Positions 54,987 to 62,945 of a stretch of DNA of 64,000 nt are shown piece by piece; within the stretch, counting starts at the first letter, position 1; each line of letters opens with the position of its first letter. The stretch is from assembly GCA_024231905.1 (NCBI GenBank), contig JAAEQC010000177.1, positions 43,364 through 107,363 on the forward strand. Direction: 5' to 3'. The notes beneath the pieces are model-generated. The model had not been told where the DNA came from, did not search any database, and saw only the letters and a program-made list of their open reading frames with translations. The stretch is from a bacterium (GTDB lineage: Bacteria; Krumholzibacteriota; Krumholzibacteriia; LZORAL124-64-63). The position numbers were made by a program, and so were the translations under genes.

Positions 54987-56609
54987 TCATGACTCCCGAT
55001 GGACAAAGGCCATTCTCCCGTTTGCGTAGTCAATGACGAGGCGGAAACGGCAAAGGAGCCCCATCCCGACCGTTCCCTCCCTGTAGGGATTGCTGAATCC
55101 GCCATGAACGGCCCGAGAAAAGTCGACCGTGGGCCCGATGAAGCGCACGCCGCCGATCTCGATCCATTCGATCTTGCCCCGGCGCTTCTTCGCCTGGCCT
55201 CCAACACCACCGGAACCGCTTGCTTTCCAGGTCTTCCGTTTCCGGAGCAGACCCAGCTGATCGACTGCCCGGGTGCTGAAGGTCGCAGCCAGACGATGAC
55301 CGGTATCGAGCAGGAACAGTCCCTCGTTCTCTCCCTCGAAACCGCAGACGACGAACGGATGCCGTCCGACCAGGAGCAGGTCGTGCCAGACGGGCACCTC
55401 CTCCGGATACCCACCCAGGGGGAATACCCGGACCGGTAGCCCGGATCCGGCAGGGTTGATCTCGACGACCGCCCGGCGGAACAAGGGGTAGCCGATGATG
55501 CCTTCCACGCCAGGGATGATGCCGCTCAGATCGATCTCGGCCAGGATAGGGTTCTCCATCGTCAGCGGCCCGACGCGTATCCGCGCGGCTTGCCGCATCG
55601 CTATCCTCACCGTACCACCGGTACCGGTGGCCTCGTAGTCGCCGAAGGCGACCAGGCCCAGGGAATCCGCCATCCGGGGTGAGATCACGTGGGCGTCAGC
55701 ACCGGTGTCGAGGATGAACCAGCCCGATTCCCGGCCATCGATGACCGGCCGTACCAGCACGTGACCGGTATCCAGGATCCTGGTCTCCACCTCGGGCGGC
55801 AGCAGGGGATCGAAACCATGATCCGTCAGTTGCTGTCGAGTGACTGCGAACACGGAGTCCGCCACGTCGGCGAACACGACGGCCGCGTCCAGTTCCAGGT
55901 ACTGGTCCGCACCGTCCCAGTCGCGAACGGCACGGTGGGCCAGTTGCCGGCCGGCGACGGCACGGTAGTCCTCCAGTCGCCAGGTGGTCAGGCCGGCATC
56001 GGTCGGATAGGAGAAGGACGCGGGCAACCAGGTCAGGGTATCGACGATCACGGTCGCGGGACGAAGGCCGCCGGACAAGCCCACGGTGAGCGCCACTTTC
56101 CCGGCCGATGCCGACGCGACGGCCGTCTCGAAACCGGCATCGTGGTCCAGCCAGCGGTTCGTGAGAATTCCCAGCCACAATCTCGTCTGCTCGAGTTCAC
56201 CCAGAAGCAGTTTCCGGCTGTCGCCCAGCGAGTCCAGAGACCAGCCCTGGCTGTCCCGGAGAACGACCGTGAAACCGAGTCGGAGACGAGCTTCTTCCCG
56301 GATTGATCCCGAGGCGTCGAAGACGAGCCGGTAACTCCCCTCCTCGCCCGCGCGACGTATCGTGCCCCGTGCCTCGACGACACCGGGAAAACCCGCGCCG
56401 GCTGAACCGGAGACGGTGATGCCGACCGCCTGGCGGATTCGAGCCAGTGTCCGTTCGGTCGAGAGGGGAGTATTGCTGCACGCGGTCAAACAGCAGCAAG
56501 CAACGACGGCCAAACCCATGACCTTGCGGTTCGCCGATACGGTGATCGCCCTTGGCAGCAAGCCGCGCCCCCTTACCATTCGTGGTCCGGAGGCCGGTAC
56601 GCCAGCCAT
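54987..56609 (-). CDS. Lipoprotein with two retropepsin-like aspartic protease domains
   Basis: A 540-residue lipoprotein; lipobox CLTAC at about residue 44. Residues about 50-260 are a beta-rich domain. Two aspartic-protease-type modules follow: the first has GWFILDTGADAHVIS (DTG 301-303) with a matching IIGYPLFRRAVVEI; the second has LFLLDTGHRLAATFS (DTG 435-437) with GTVGMGLLCRFRLVIDY. Retropepsin-like proteins act as dimers, so two modules in one chain could form one active site. The ATG at 56609 is 1 bp after the TGA of the upstream membrane-protein gene (AGAGG site), indicating coupling. The long stretch before the lipobox is odd; a start at 56579 or 56519 is possible. Confidence 0.8.
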   Translation of the reverse strand: MAGVPASGPRMVRGRGLLPRAITVSANRKVMGLAVVACCCLTACSNTPLSTERTLARIRQAVGITVSGSAGAGFPGVVEARGTIRRAGEEGSYRLVFDASGSIREEARLRLGFTVVLRDSQGWSLDSLGDSRKLLLGELEQTRLWLGILTNRWLDHDAGFETAVASASAGKVALTVGLSGGLRPATVIVDTLTWLPASFSYPTDAGLTTWRLEDYRAVAGRQLAHRAVRDWDGADQYLELDAAVVFADVADSVFAVTRQQLTDHGFDPLLPPEVETRILDTGHVLVRPVIDGRESGWFILDTGADAHVISPRMADSLGLVAFGDYEATGTGGTVRIAMRQAARIRVGPLTMENPILAEIDLSGIIPGVEGIIGYPLFRRAVVEINPAGSGLPVRVFPLGGYPEEVPVWHDLLLVGRHPFVVCGFEGENEGLFLLDTGHRLAATFSTRAVDQLGLLRKRKTWKASGSGGVGGQAKKRRGKIEWIEIGGVRFIGPTVDFSRAVHGGFSNPYREGTVGMGLLCRFRLVIDYANGRMAFVHRES

Positions 56610-56610
56610 G

Positions 56611-57063
56611 TCATCTCGACCTCTTGTCCATATCCCGCTGTCCGAGATACGCGATACCAGCGAAAACCACCGTGATGACCGCACACACTGTCATGATGAC
56701 GAGCAGATCGCCGCTCAAGAGGCTCCGCACACTGAAATCCGGATCGCGGGTAATGACCGCGATGGATGTCTTGAGCAGCAGGACCGACAGCAAGAAGAGA
56801 AAGAAGGCTGCAATGACCCATTTCGGCCTGATGGGTGGAAGATCGATGCCACCGCGCAACAGGATCCCCCCGAGAAGGAAGGCTCCGTTCAGCATGATCA
56901 ACGCCCCGATGTCCCAGTTTTCCGCGAAGGTCTGCTCCAGGACGTGGAGCCTTCTCAGGAAAACCGCGATCAGCAGGACCGTCATCACGGTTTGAGCCGT
57001 CGCCTGGAGCCGCTGGACGGTTCGGATGTTTCTCTCATCAAGCCTAAGACGAAACCTGTTCAT
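56611..57063 (-). CDS. Integral membrane protein of the XRE/retropepsin operon
   Basis: A 150-residue protein with four hydrophobic helices (TVMTVLLIAVFLRRL, ALIMLNGAFLLGGILL, WVIAAFFLFLLSVLLL and LLVIMTVCAVITVVFAGIAYL). The pattern of a short XRE regulator followed by a small multi-helix membrane protein is common in bacteria (DUF2178-like pairs); the family here is not certain. GGAGG precedes the ATG. It overlaps the XRE gene by 20 bp. Confidence 0.72.
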   Translation of the reverse strand: MNRFRLRLDERNIRTVQRLQATAQTVMTVLLIAVFLRRLHVLEQTFAENWDIGALIMLNGAFLLGGILLRGGIDLPPIRPKWVIAAFFLFLLSVLLLKTSIAVITRDPDFSVRSLLSGDLLVIMTVCAVITVVFAGIAYLGQRDMDKRSR

Positions 57064-57271
57064 TTTCGTCCTCCCTCCAGAATAGCTGATCCAGGGTTCT
57101 GTCCAGGGCCCGAGCGATCCGGACGCACAGGTTGATGGACGGGTTGTACCTGCCGTTCTCGATCAAGCCAACGGTCTGCCGGGTGGCCCCGACCAGGTCT
57201 GCCAACTCGCTCTGGGACAGGCCCTTCTCGACCCTCGCCAACCTCATGGGCATGTTCACTCTTGCGTTCAT
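57044..57271 (-). CDS. XRE-family transcriptional regulator
   Basis: A 75-residue DNA-binding protein; helix-turn-helix at about 12-60 (LARVEKGLSQSELADLVGATRQTVGLIENGRYNP would span it) followed by LCVRIARALDRTLDQLFWREDE. It is of the short Cro/CI type, like YozG. The start at 57271 has no clear site; a second ATG at 57253 is possible. As first gene of the operon it likely controls it. The AT-rich sequence upstream is the probable operator/promoter. Confidence 0.88.
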   Translation of the reverse strand: MNARVNMPMRLARVEKGLSQSELADLVGATRQTVGLIENGRYNPSINLCVRIARALDRTLDQLFWREDENEQVSS

Positions 57272-57377
57272 GGACTCTAGAGTAACGTATAATTGTCTAC
57301 ACGTCAAATATATTATTCGTTTTGGCCGATATATTTTGCTTTTTCGCGGGCCATGTCCCGGTCGCACCGAATGCCCC

Positions 57378-57492
57378 CGTGCCTGCCAAATATTCCGTCC
57401 TCGCTGGGATCTAACGACTTAGCTTGCCAGGCCGATATCCACGATGATGCTCAAACACCTGCGGCGGGCGCTGAAGGAGTACCTGGCGTACT
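57378..57492 (+). repeat. Left copy of a 114-bp duplicated block with a beta-type end
   Basis: This block and 60934-61048 match at all but three positions I can see. It begins with a beta-type end (GTGCCTGCCAAATATTCCG), then runs through a linker into the C-terminal coding end of a transposase. In this copy the coding end continues to 57632. The DNA identity suggests that the duplication is recent compared with the decay of the gene. Confidence 0.75.
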
Positions 57493-57632
57493 ACCTCGGA
57501 TCGCGGACGCATCTTGGGTTGGAGAAGGATGCGCCGGAGCCGAGGACTGTCGAAAACCCTGACCTAGGACCCGTGGCCAGCCAACCGGTCCTTGGCGGCC
57601 TGCATCACCGCTACTACCGCGCCGCGGCCTAA
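57444..57632 (+). pseudogene. C-terminal remnant of an integrase-core transposase
   Basis: About 62 codons of a DDE-type transposase remain: KHLRRALKEYLAYYLGSRTH, then LGLEKDAPEPRTVENPDLGP and GGLHHRYYRAAA, before the stop. The pattern EYLAYY-x-SRTH-x-x-L-x-KDAPEPR is that of the last part of IS481/IS3-like integrase-core transposases. The first ATG falls within the remnant and no DDE catalytic part is present, so it cannot transpose. Confidence 0.8.
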
Positions 57633-57765
57633 CTGCCTCTGACTGATTGAGCCGGCGATCGCTATCTCACGAGCAGTCGAATACAGCGGATAGATTAAAC
57701 GGTAGGCACTCCGGCTGGCGGGAATCAAGGCAGAGTTGAATATAGCAAGATCCATGACCATAATG

Positions 57766-57771
57766 TATAAT
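57766..57771 (+). promoter_or_regulatory. Candidate -10 element of the endonuclease-family gene
   Basis: TATAAT, with TG directly before it, lies 60 bp upstream of the ATG at 57832. No good -35 element is at standard spacing. It is the best sigma70-type match in this gap. Confidence 0.35.
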
Positions 57772-57831
57772 AGGCGCTATGGTGTTGATCGGGGTATTGT
57801 CACGAGCTTGATCAAGGAGAGCCGGGATAAC

Positions 57832-59013
57832 ATGAGACAGTCACGGATTCTAGTGCTGCTCCTGGTGGTATTTGCAGCTACCCAATCTCCTGGTCAGACC
57901 TTTGAGGAGTTGGAATTCGGAACCGATACAACGTTCGAGGTCGCGACCTGGAACATCGAATGGTTTCCCAAAGATGGGCAAACAACCGTTGATTATGTTT
58001 CGCAAATCATCGAAGCGCTCGATGTGGACCTGATTGCGATGCAAGAGCTTGACGATACAGATATGTTTGATCAAATGATAGCCGGCCTTGAAGATTATGT
58101 CGGGTATTATGAATCAGGCTGGTTTGCCGGGCTGGCCTATATCTACAAGCCTGATGCTATTACGATCAACGACATTTACGAAATCTATACCACGGAAGAG
58201 TACTGGGGGGCCTTCCCTCGCTCGCCGATGGTGATGGATCTGAATTTTGGCGACGAGAACATCTTCGTAATCAACAACCACTACAAATGCTGTGGCGACG
58301 GCATACTGGACCATGGCAACGACTCCGACGAGGAATACCGTCGGTATGTGGCAAATGAATTGCTAAAACAGTACGTCGACGTGAATCTACCCGGCGCCAA
58401 GGTTATTGTACTGGGCGACCTGAATGACATCCTGACAGACGCAGCCGCCAACAATGTTTTCCAGATGATACTCGGTGATACGGAGAACTACCTGTTTGCT
58501 GATCTGGAGATTGAACAAGGGGGCAGCTCCAACTGGTCGTATCCGACATGGCCCTCACATCTTGATCACATTCTCATTACCAATGAGTTGTTCGGTATTC
58601 TAGAAAACGGCAGCTCTGCTATTTCTACCATCAAGGTAGACGAGCATTTCCCCGGTGGCTGGCCGGCCTACGATGGGCATGTGTCCGACCATCGACCCGT
58701 AGCAATGAGGCTGGATTTTTCGCCACTCAGTGCAGTAGACGCCTTCGTTCCCGAAGGCTTCGATTTGTCATCCCACCCCAACCCATTCAATCCCAAAACC
58801 GCAATCAGTTACGAGTTGCTGGATGACGGTTTCGTGAATTTGTCCATTTACAACTCAAGGGGCCAGGTGGTCGATGTGCTGGTCAGTACCGATTTGACTG
58901 GTGGCCAGTATCGAGCTGAATGGGACGCATCAGGCCTCCCGAGCGGACCTTATTTTGCGAGACTTACTGCAAATGGGCTCGCAGAAACCCATAAGATCAT
59001 GCTGATCAAATGA
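57832..59013 (+). CDS. Secreted endonuclease/exonuclease/phosphatase-family protein with sorting tail
   Basis: A 393-residue exported protein. Signal of about 22 residues (ILVLLLVVFAATQSPGQ). The EEP fold has TWNIEWFPKDG (Asn), AMQELDD (metal-binding Glu), NNHYKCCGDG (His), LGDLNDIL (Asp/Asn) and SDHRPVAMRL (catalytic Asp-His). It should cleave phosphodiester bonds, for example in extracellular DNA, or act on a phosphoester. The last 80 residues are a sorting tail (SSHPNPFNPKTAISYEL, IYNSRGQVVDVL, PSGPYFARLTANG, ending KIMLIK). AAGGAG precedes the ATG, at rather long spacing. The codon usage is more AT-rich than in most tailed genes here. Confidence 0.88.
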   Translation: MRQSRILVLLLVVFAATQSPGQTFEELEFGTDTTFEVATWNIEWFPKDGQTTVDYVSQIIEALDVDLIAMQELDDTDMFDQMIAGLEDYVGYYESGWFAGLAYIYKPDAITINDIYEIYTTEEYWGAFPRSPMVMDLNFGDENIFVINNHYKCCGDGILDHGNDSDEEYRRYVANELLKQYVDVNLPGAKVIVLGDLNDILTDAAANNVFQMILGDTENYLFADLEIEQGGSSNWSYPTWPSHLDHILITNELFGILENGSSAISTIKVDEHFPGGWPAYDGHVSDHRPVAMRLDFSPLSAVDAFVPEGFDLSSHPNPFNPKTAISYELLDDGFVNLSIYNSRGQVVDVLVSTDLTGGQYRAEWDASGLPSGPYFARLTANGLAETHKIMLIK

Positions 59014-59048
59014 TATGGAACGGCTAGTCAACCATTAGTCGATCCATA

Positions 59049-60749
59049 TCACTTCACCAACGTCATCCTCTTCGTCTCGCTGTAGCCGGCGGTCGAGAGA
59101 CGGTAGAAATAGGTTCCCGAGGCCACCAGTCTTCCTCCATCCTCGCGGCCGTTCCATACTTCGGAGTGCGGGCCCTGCTCCCGCAATCCGCTGACCAGGG
59201 TGGCGATCCGACGGCCGGCGACCGAGTAGACCGTAAGTTCAACGAAGCTCTCCGCAGGTAGATCGAAGCGGATCGTCGTGTGCGGATTGAAGGGGTTCGG
59301 GTGGTTCTGGTCGAGTCTGGCGGACTCACGCGCCGGCAGCACGACTTCCGACACGCCGCTGCCGTCGACCCGCGCGGCGAAGATGTCCCCCTCCGTCTCG
59401 GCTCCGCCCCGGCCGTCGTTCCAGCTGATGATGGCCCCGCCGGCCATGTCGGTGGCGATGCCAATGGATTGCGGGCTGGTCAGATCCCCGCAAACCAGCG
59501 ACCCGTCGGGCTCGCCCAGCAGAATACCTCCGGGACTGACCACCCGGGCGTAGAGGTCGTAGTCGTAGTTGGTTTTTCGCCGCTGCCAGACGATGACGGC
59601 GCCGCCGCCACTGCCGTCGAGGGCGCCTCCGCCGACGATGTAGGTATCCACAAGGATATCGTTTTCGGTCGTGAGGACGACGGCGATTCCCTGGTCGGTC
59701 CACAACGCTTCGCCCGCCGGATTCAGCCGCTGGGCGTAGACGCCCCAGGCTCCGGAGCGTGTGTCTCTCCAGGACAGCACCGCTCCGTTGGCGCCGTCGC
59801 TGGCGATCTGCGGGTCGGACTGGCCGCCGACGATGCCACAGACCGTCACCCCGTCCGGTCCCCAGAGCAGCGTTCCGTCGCCATCGACCCGCTGAGCCAT
59901 GATGTCGGCGTCCTCCCAGGTGATGATGGCTCCGCCCAGTCCGTCGGGCACGATCCGTGGCTCGTCCTTGGCGCCGTTATAGGTGCAGATGGGTATGCCG
60001 TCGACCGTCCAGCGGACGGTCCCGCTCGCGTCGATCCGCTGGGCGTAGACGTCGTTATACGTGCCTCGGGAATCGCGCCAGACGATGATCGCGCCGCCAG
60101 CCCCGTCGCTGACGATCCGGTGCTTCTGCTGTTGGTGTTCCTCGGTGCAGATGTCGACACCACCAGAGGTCCAGAGAGGAGTCCCGGTTCCGTCGACCCG
60201 CCGGGCGACGAGGTTGTAGTTTCCCTCATGCTGTTCGTACCAGACGACGACCGCTCCGCCGGCTTCGTCCGAGCAGATACGGGGGTACGTCGGAACCGGG
60301 TTGACCTCTCCGCTCCAGAGTTCCACGCCACCACCGGACCACACATGGCCACCCGCGGCATTCACCCGTTCGGCCCGTATCGAGGGCGTGGCGTCACCAT
60401 TAAAGCCGGCCCAGCAGATGACGGCTCCGCCGGATCCGTCGGCGACGATGTCCACCGGGTCGTGTGTGAACCATTCCGGCTCGTTGACCTGCGTGCCGCA
60501 GCCTATCCACAGGAGGTTCCCGTTTCCGTTGATCCGGTTCGCGAAGACGCCCTTCGGATGCGGATGGGGCCGCAGGCAGGACCAGGCGATAATGGCGCCG
60601 CCGGCCCCGTCGCTGGCGATGCACGGCGAGAAGTCGTTCTCCTCGTGCTGGCAGATCGGAATGCCGTCGCCATAAATCCAGGCATGGGCGGTGGCGGCGG
60701 TCAGCGCACTGACGATCAGAAGATACAAGACTGTTCTGATGGTTCGCAT
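59049..60749 (-). CDS. Secreted repeat protein with sorting tail
   Basis: A 566-residue exported protein. Signal of about 23 residues (TVLYLLIVSALTAATAHA). Residues about 30-470 are eight or nine repeats of one motif: a Ser/Ala-Asp-Gly-x-Gly-Gly-Ala core (SDGAGGAIIAW; ADGSGGAVICW; SDGAGGAIIVWRDSRG; SDGANGAVLSWRDTRSG), then an Asp-x-tyr-Ala-Gln-Arg-x-x-x-x-Gly line (DVYAQRIDASG). This looks like a propeller or solenoid of about 45-residue units. The last 80 residues are the sorting domain (NHPNPFNPHTTIRFDL, VYSVAGRRIATL, ASGTYFYRLSTAGY, KRMTLVK). AGGGGGA precedes the ATG at 60749. Function unknown. Confidence 0.85.
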   Translation of the reverse strand: MRTIRTVLYLLIVSALTAATAHAWIYGDGIPICQHEENDFSPCIASDGAGGAIIAWSCLRPHPHPKGVFANRINGNGNLLWIGCGTQVNEPEWFTHDPVDIVADGSGGAVICWAGFNGDATPSIRAERVNAAGGHVWSGGGVELWSGEVNPVPTYPRICSDEAGGAVVVWYEQHEGNYNLVARRVDGTGTPLWTSGGVDICTEEHQQQKHRIVSDGAGGAIIVWRDSRGTYNDVYAQRIDASGTVRWTVDGIPICTYNGAKDEPRIVPDGLGGAIITWEDADIMAQRVDGDGTLLWGPDGVTVCGIVGGQSDPQIASDGANGAVLSWRDTRSGAWGVYAQRLNPAGEALWTDQGIAVVLTTENDILVDTYIVGGGALDGSGGGAVIVWQRRKTNYDYDLYARVVSPGGILLGEPDGSLVCGDLTSPQSIGIATDMAGGAIISWNDGRGGAETEGDIFAARVDGSGVSEVVLPARESARLDQNHPNPFNPHTTIRFDLPAESFVELTVYSVAGRRIATLVSGLREQGPHSEVWNGREDGGRLVASGTYFYRLSTAGYSETKRMTLVK

Positions 60750-60933
60750 AGTGTGTCCCCCTGTGCCTACCCGATGATCCCCCCGTGCTGACGATTCCGC
60801 AGTTACGGGACGGCACACGAGACGGCTTCCGAGGCGAAGAAGCGGTGGGTCCAAGAGTGTGATGTACATCTCAGTAACGCTCCGGCGAGCATAGAATCAC
60901 GGACTCGGACGCGATATGGGGCTCTAGACCCGG

Positions 60934-61048
60934 TGTGCCTACCAAATATTCCGTCCTCGCTGGGATCTAACGACTTAGCTTGCCAGGCCGATATCCACGA
61001 TTATGCTCAAACACCTGCGGCGGGTGCTGAAGGAGTACCTGGCGTACT
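60934..61048 (+). mobile_element. Truncated insertion-sequence remnant (right copy of duplicated block)
   Basis: Begins with TGTGCCTACCAAATATTCCG and runs into the transposase C-terminal coding sequence (KHLRRVLKEYLAY). It is interrupted after 'GGCGTACT' by the MITE-like element that starts at 61049. The sequence that follows in the left copy does not reappear beyond the MITE, so the IS fragment is truncated as well as interrupted. Confidence 0.7.
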
Positions 61049-61209
61049 TGTGCCTACCATTTAATCCATCCGGCCACTATTTGATCGATTGGGATACCTA
61101 GTGTGACCACTCCATCCGGATGAACCGTCATTCCTGCCGTAAACCCAACCGGGCTCTGCCTCTTTTAAGTGGTTTAAAACCAGCGCGGACGGGATATTTG
61201 GTAGGCACA
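61049..61209. mobile_element. 161-bp MITE-like element with TGT...ACA inverted ends
   Basis: The left end is TGTGCCTACCATTTAATCCA. The right end, read inward, is TGTGCCTACCAAATATCCCG. At least 11 bp are identical, with further partial match. The interior has no gene. Ends starting TGT and finishing ACA are typical of IS3/IS481/IS21-like elements. It lies directly on the edge of the transposase remnant. A short target duplication is not evident. Confidence 0.6.
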
Positions 61210-61325
61210 GCCGTCCTTTGAGCCAAAACGCTCCTCCTTCCAAGTTCGAAATGAGATAGCCTCTGCCATTACCTCCTCCTGCAAGAACGAGTATACGGGG
61301 TGACCAACCCATAGCGTTCGGTGGC

Positions 61326-61724
61326 CTACCTCTTCCTGCCAGTAGCAACGCTGTCCACGGCTGCAGAGAACTTCCCAAACGAATTAGCAAGTCGCTGTCT
61401 CTCAATTGGAGTAAGTGTGGTGGCGGAATCTGACAGTCGCTCAATCGTCACCCGGCTAGCCTCAAGACGAGGCTGCCACTCGCGCGCTAGTTCTTGTCGT
61501 CCGATTTCCTTGATCTGTGTTTCAATGGTCTTCGGAGAATCGACGAATCCAGCGAAGACACCCACCGCGATCACCACAATCTCGACGATTAGGACTCCGA
61601 ATAGTCGATCCAAGTACTTCTTTTTAGCCAGCTTGACCACCCTGATTAGCGCGAGTAGCGTGATCACAGCCGTGGCGGCAAACACACCAACACAGATCCA
61701 AGAAATCGCCAGTTTGATCAGCAC
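61326..61724 (-). CDS. Small membrane protein with cytoplasmic helical tail
   Basis: A 132-residue protein with two membrane helices (LAISWICVGVFAATAVITLLALI and VLIVEIVVIAVGVFAGFV) separated by a basic loop (KLAKKKYLDRLFG). A charged helical tail follows (KTIETQIKEIGRQELAREW). The start is GTG at 61724, 7 bp after GAGGAG; an ATG at 61757 is less good. No family recognised. It lies downstream of the papain-like gene on the same strand. Confidence 0.65.
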   Translation of the reverse strand: MLIKLAISWICVGVFAATAVITLLALIRVVKLAKKKYLDRLFGVLIVEIVVIAVGVFAGFVDSPKTIETQIKEIGRQELAREWQPRLEASRVTIERLSDSATTLTPIERQRLANSFGKFSAAVDSVATGRKR

Positions 61725-61848
61725 GGAGTTCTCCTCTCCAGTCGGATGCCATCTCACTAGACTGTGGGCCCCATCGGCCCTTCGCCCGTCGTTGCATCCG
61801 TCTCTTGGCCCTCACGGCCTAGAAGCTGCTGCGAGACAGCTTGTGCCG

Positions 61849-62847
61849 CTAGATGCCAAAGACACCTGTGTCGTTCCATTCGGCCTTAGTCAGCGTCCAC
61901 CAGTCCGACGCCAGGCCCTTATCGAGATACTCGTAGGGCAACCAGCCGTAGCCTCGAGCCGTGCCCTGTGGCGCGTCCGGCGGGACGCAACCCCAATTCG
62001 TCCCCCACGAGTTCCGGATAAGGAAGGCGCCCTTCGTTTCCTTTCCTCCAGGGCGGGGGTTCTTGATCTTCTTGTTGTCATCGTAGCCAACGGCGACCAC
62101 GGCATGGCCTCCGATGACGCTCTCAGTAGGAGCCGGATACGGAATCTCTCCTGATGCCTTCACCGAGAAGTCTCGAAGCGACTGGTAGCAGGTGAATCCG
62201 AACATGAGCGGCCAGCCAATCGAGATCATGAGCTTGATGCGCAGTTCGAGCGGAAGAGCCCCCTTCACTCCGTCCAGCCTGTGGTACGTCAGCCCCTGGA
62301 AGTTCTGCGCCAGCGCATAGACGAAGCTGGGCGGCTCCACATCGAACTCGGGATCGCTGACCGTGTACGGCCAGTACTTCTCGATCGCGACGCCGACAAG
62401 GGACATAGCACCCATCGTCGTACGGCAAAAGGCGCCGGTGTCCCCGGTCCAACCCAGCAAATTGCGCGTGACCTTGTAGAGGAAGAGCTTCGAGCCGTCG
62501 ATGTGTTTCCCGCGGGTGCGTCGCTCGTAGTATTCGAGTAGGCCCACGCCGGCCTGGGCCGTGCAGGATCCGAGCGTGCCCTGGTCCTCGATCGGCGAGC
62601 ACCATTTAACGTTCTTGAGATGCTTCTTGGGAGGGGGAAACGGAAAGGACAACTTACCTACGGATTCGACGATCACGTTGAACTTGTTGGCGGGGGCTGC
62701 ATCGTCCAGGCCCTTCAGAGTGAGTGCCTTGGTCTTGGCCGTTTTGCCCTTCGCCGGCGTAGAAGGAACCTGGATATCGATCCATAGATCCCTTACGTCG
62801 CTTCTCTCCTTGAGCCACCCCATTCCTCTTGGCACTGTATTCGACAT
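61849..62847 (-). CDS. Papain-family (C1) cysteine protease-like protein without signal peptide
   Basis: A 332-residue C1A-type protease. The Cys region is EDQGTLGSCTAQAG (Cys95; Gln in the oxyanion position at 89), the His is GGHAVVAVGYDD (His248), and the Asn is FLIRNSWGTNWG (Asn279). The N-terminal approximately 80 residues are a Pro/Lys-rich region that may be a short prosegment. No signal peptide or lipobox is seen, which is unusual; activity in the cytosol would need an inhibitor or separate export. GAGGAGGG precedes the ATG at 62847. Bacterial relatives are often in polysaccharide or defence settings; none is visible here. Confidence 0.87.
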   Translation of the reverse strand: MSNTVPRGMGWLKERSDVRDLWIDIQVPSTPAKGKTAKTKALTLKGLDDAAPANKFNVIVESVGKLSFPFPPPKKHLKNVKWCSPIEDQGTLGSCTAQAGVGLLEYYERRTRGKHIDGSKLFLYKVTRNLLGWTGDTGAFCRTTMGAMSLVGVAIEKYWPYTVSDPEFDVEPPSFVYALAQNFQGLTYHRLDGVKGALPLELRIKLMISIGWPLMFGFTCYQSLRDFSVKASGEIPYPAPTESVIGGHAVVAVGYDDNKKIKNPRPGGKETKGAFLIRNSWGTNWGCVPPDAPQGTARGYGWLPYEYLDKGLASDWWTLTKAEWNDTGVFGI

Positions 62848-62945
62848 GTCATTCCCTCCTCAATCTGATCGATCATCCCCGTGGAGCTACCGAACGGAAT
62901 CACCGTTCAAGGCAGCAGCTATCGTTTAGTGTTCAACGTGCCGGC

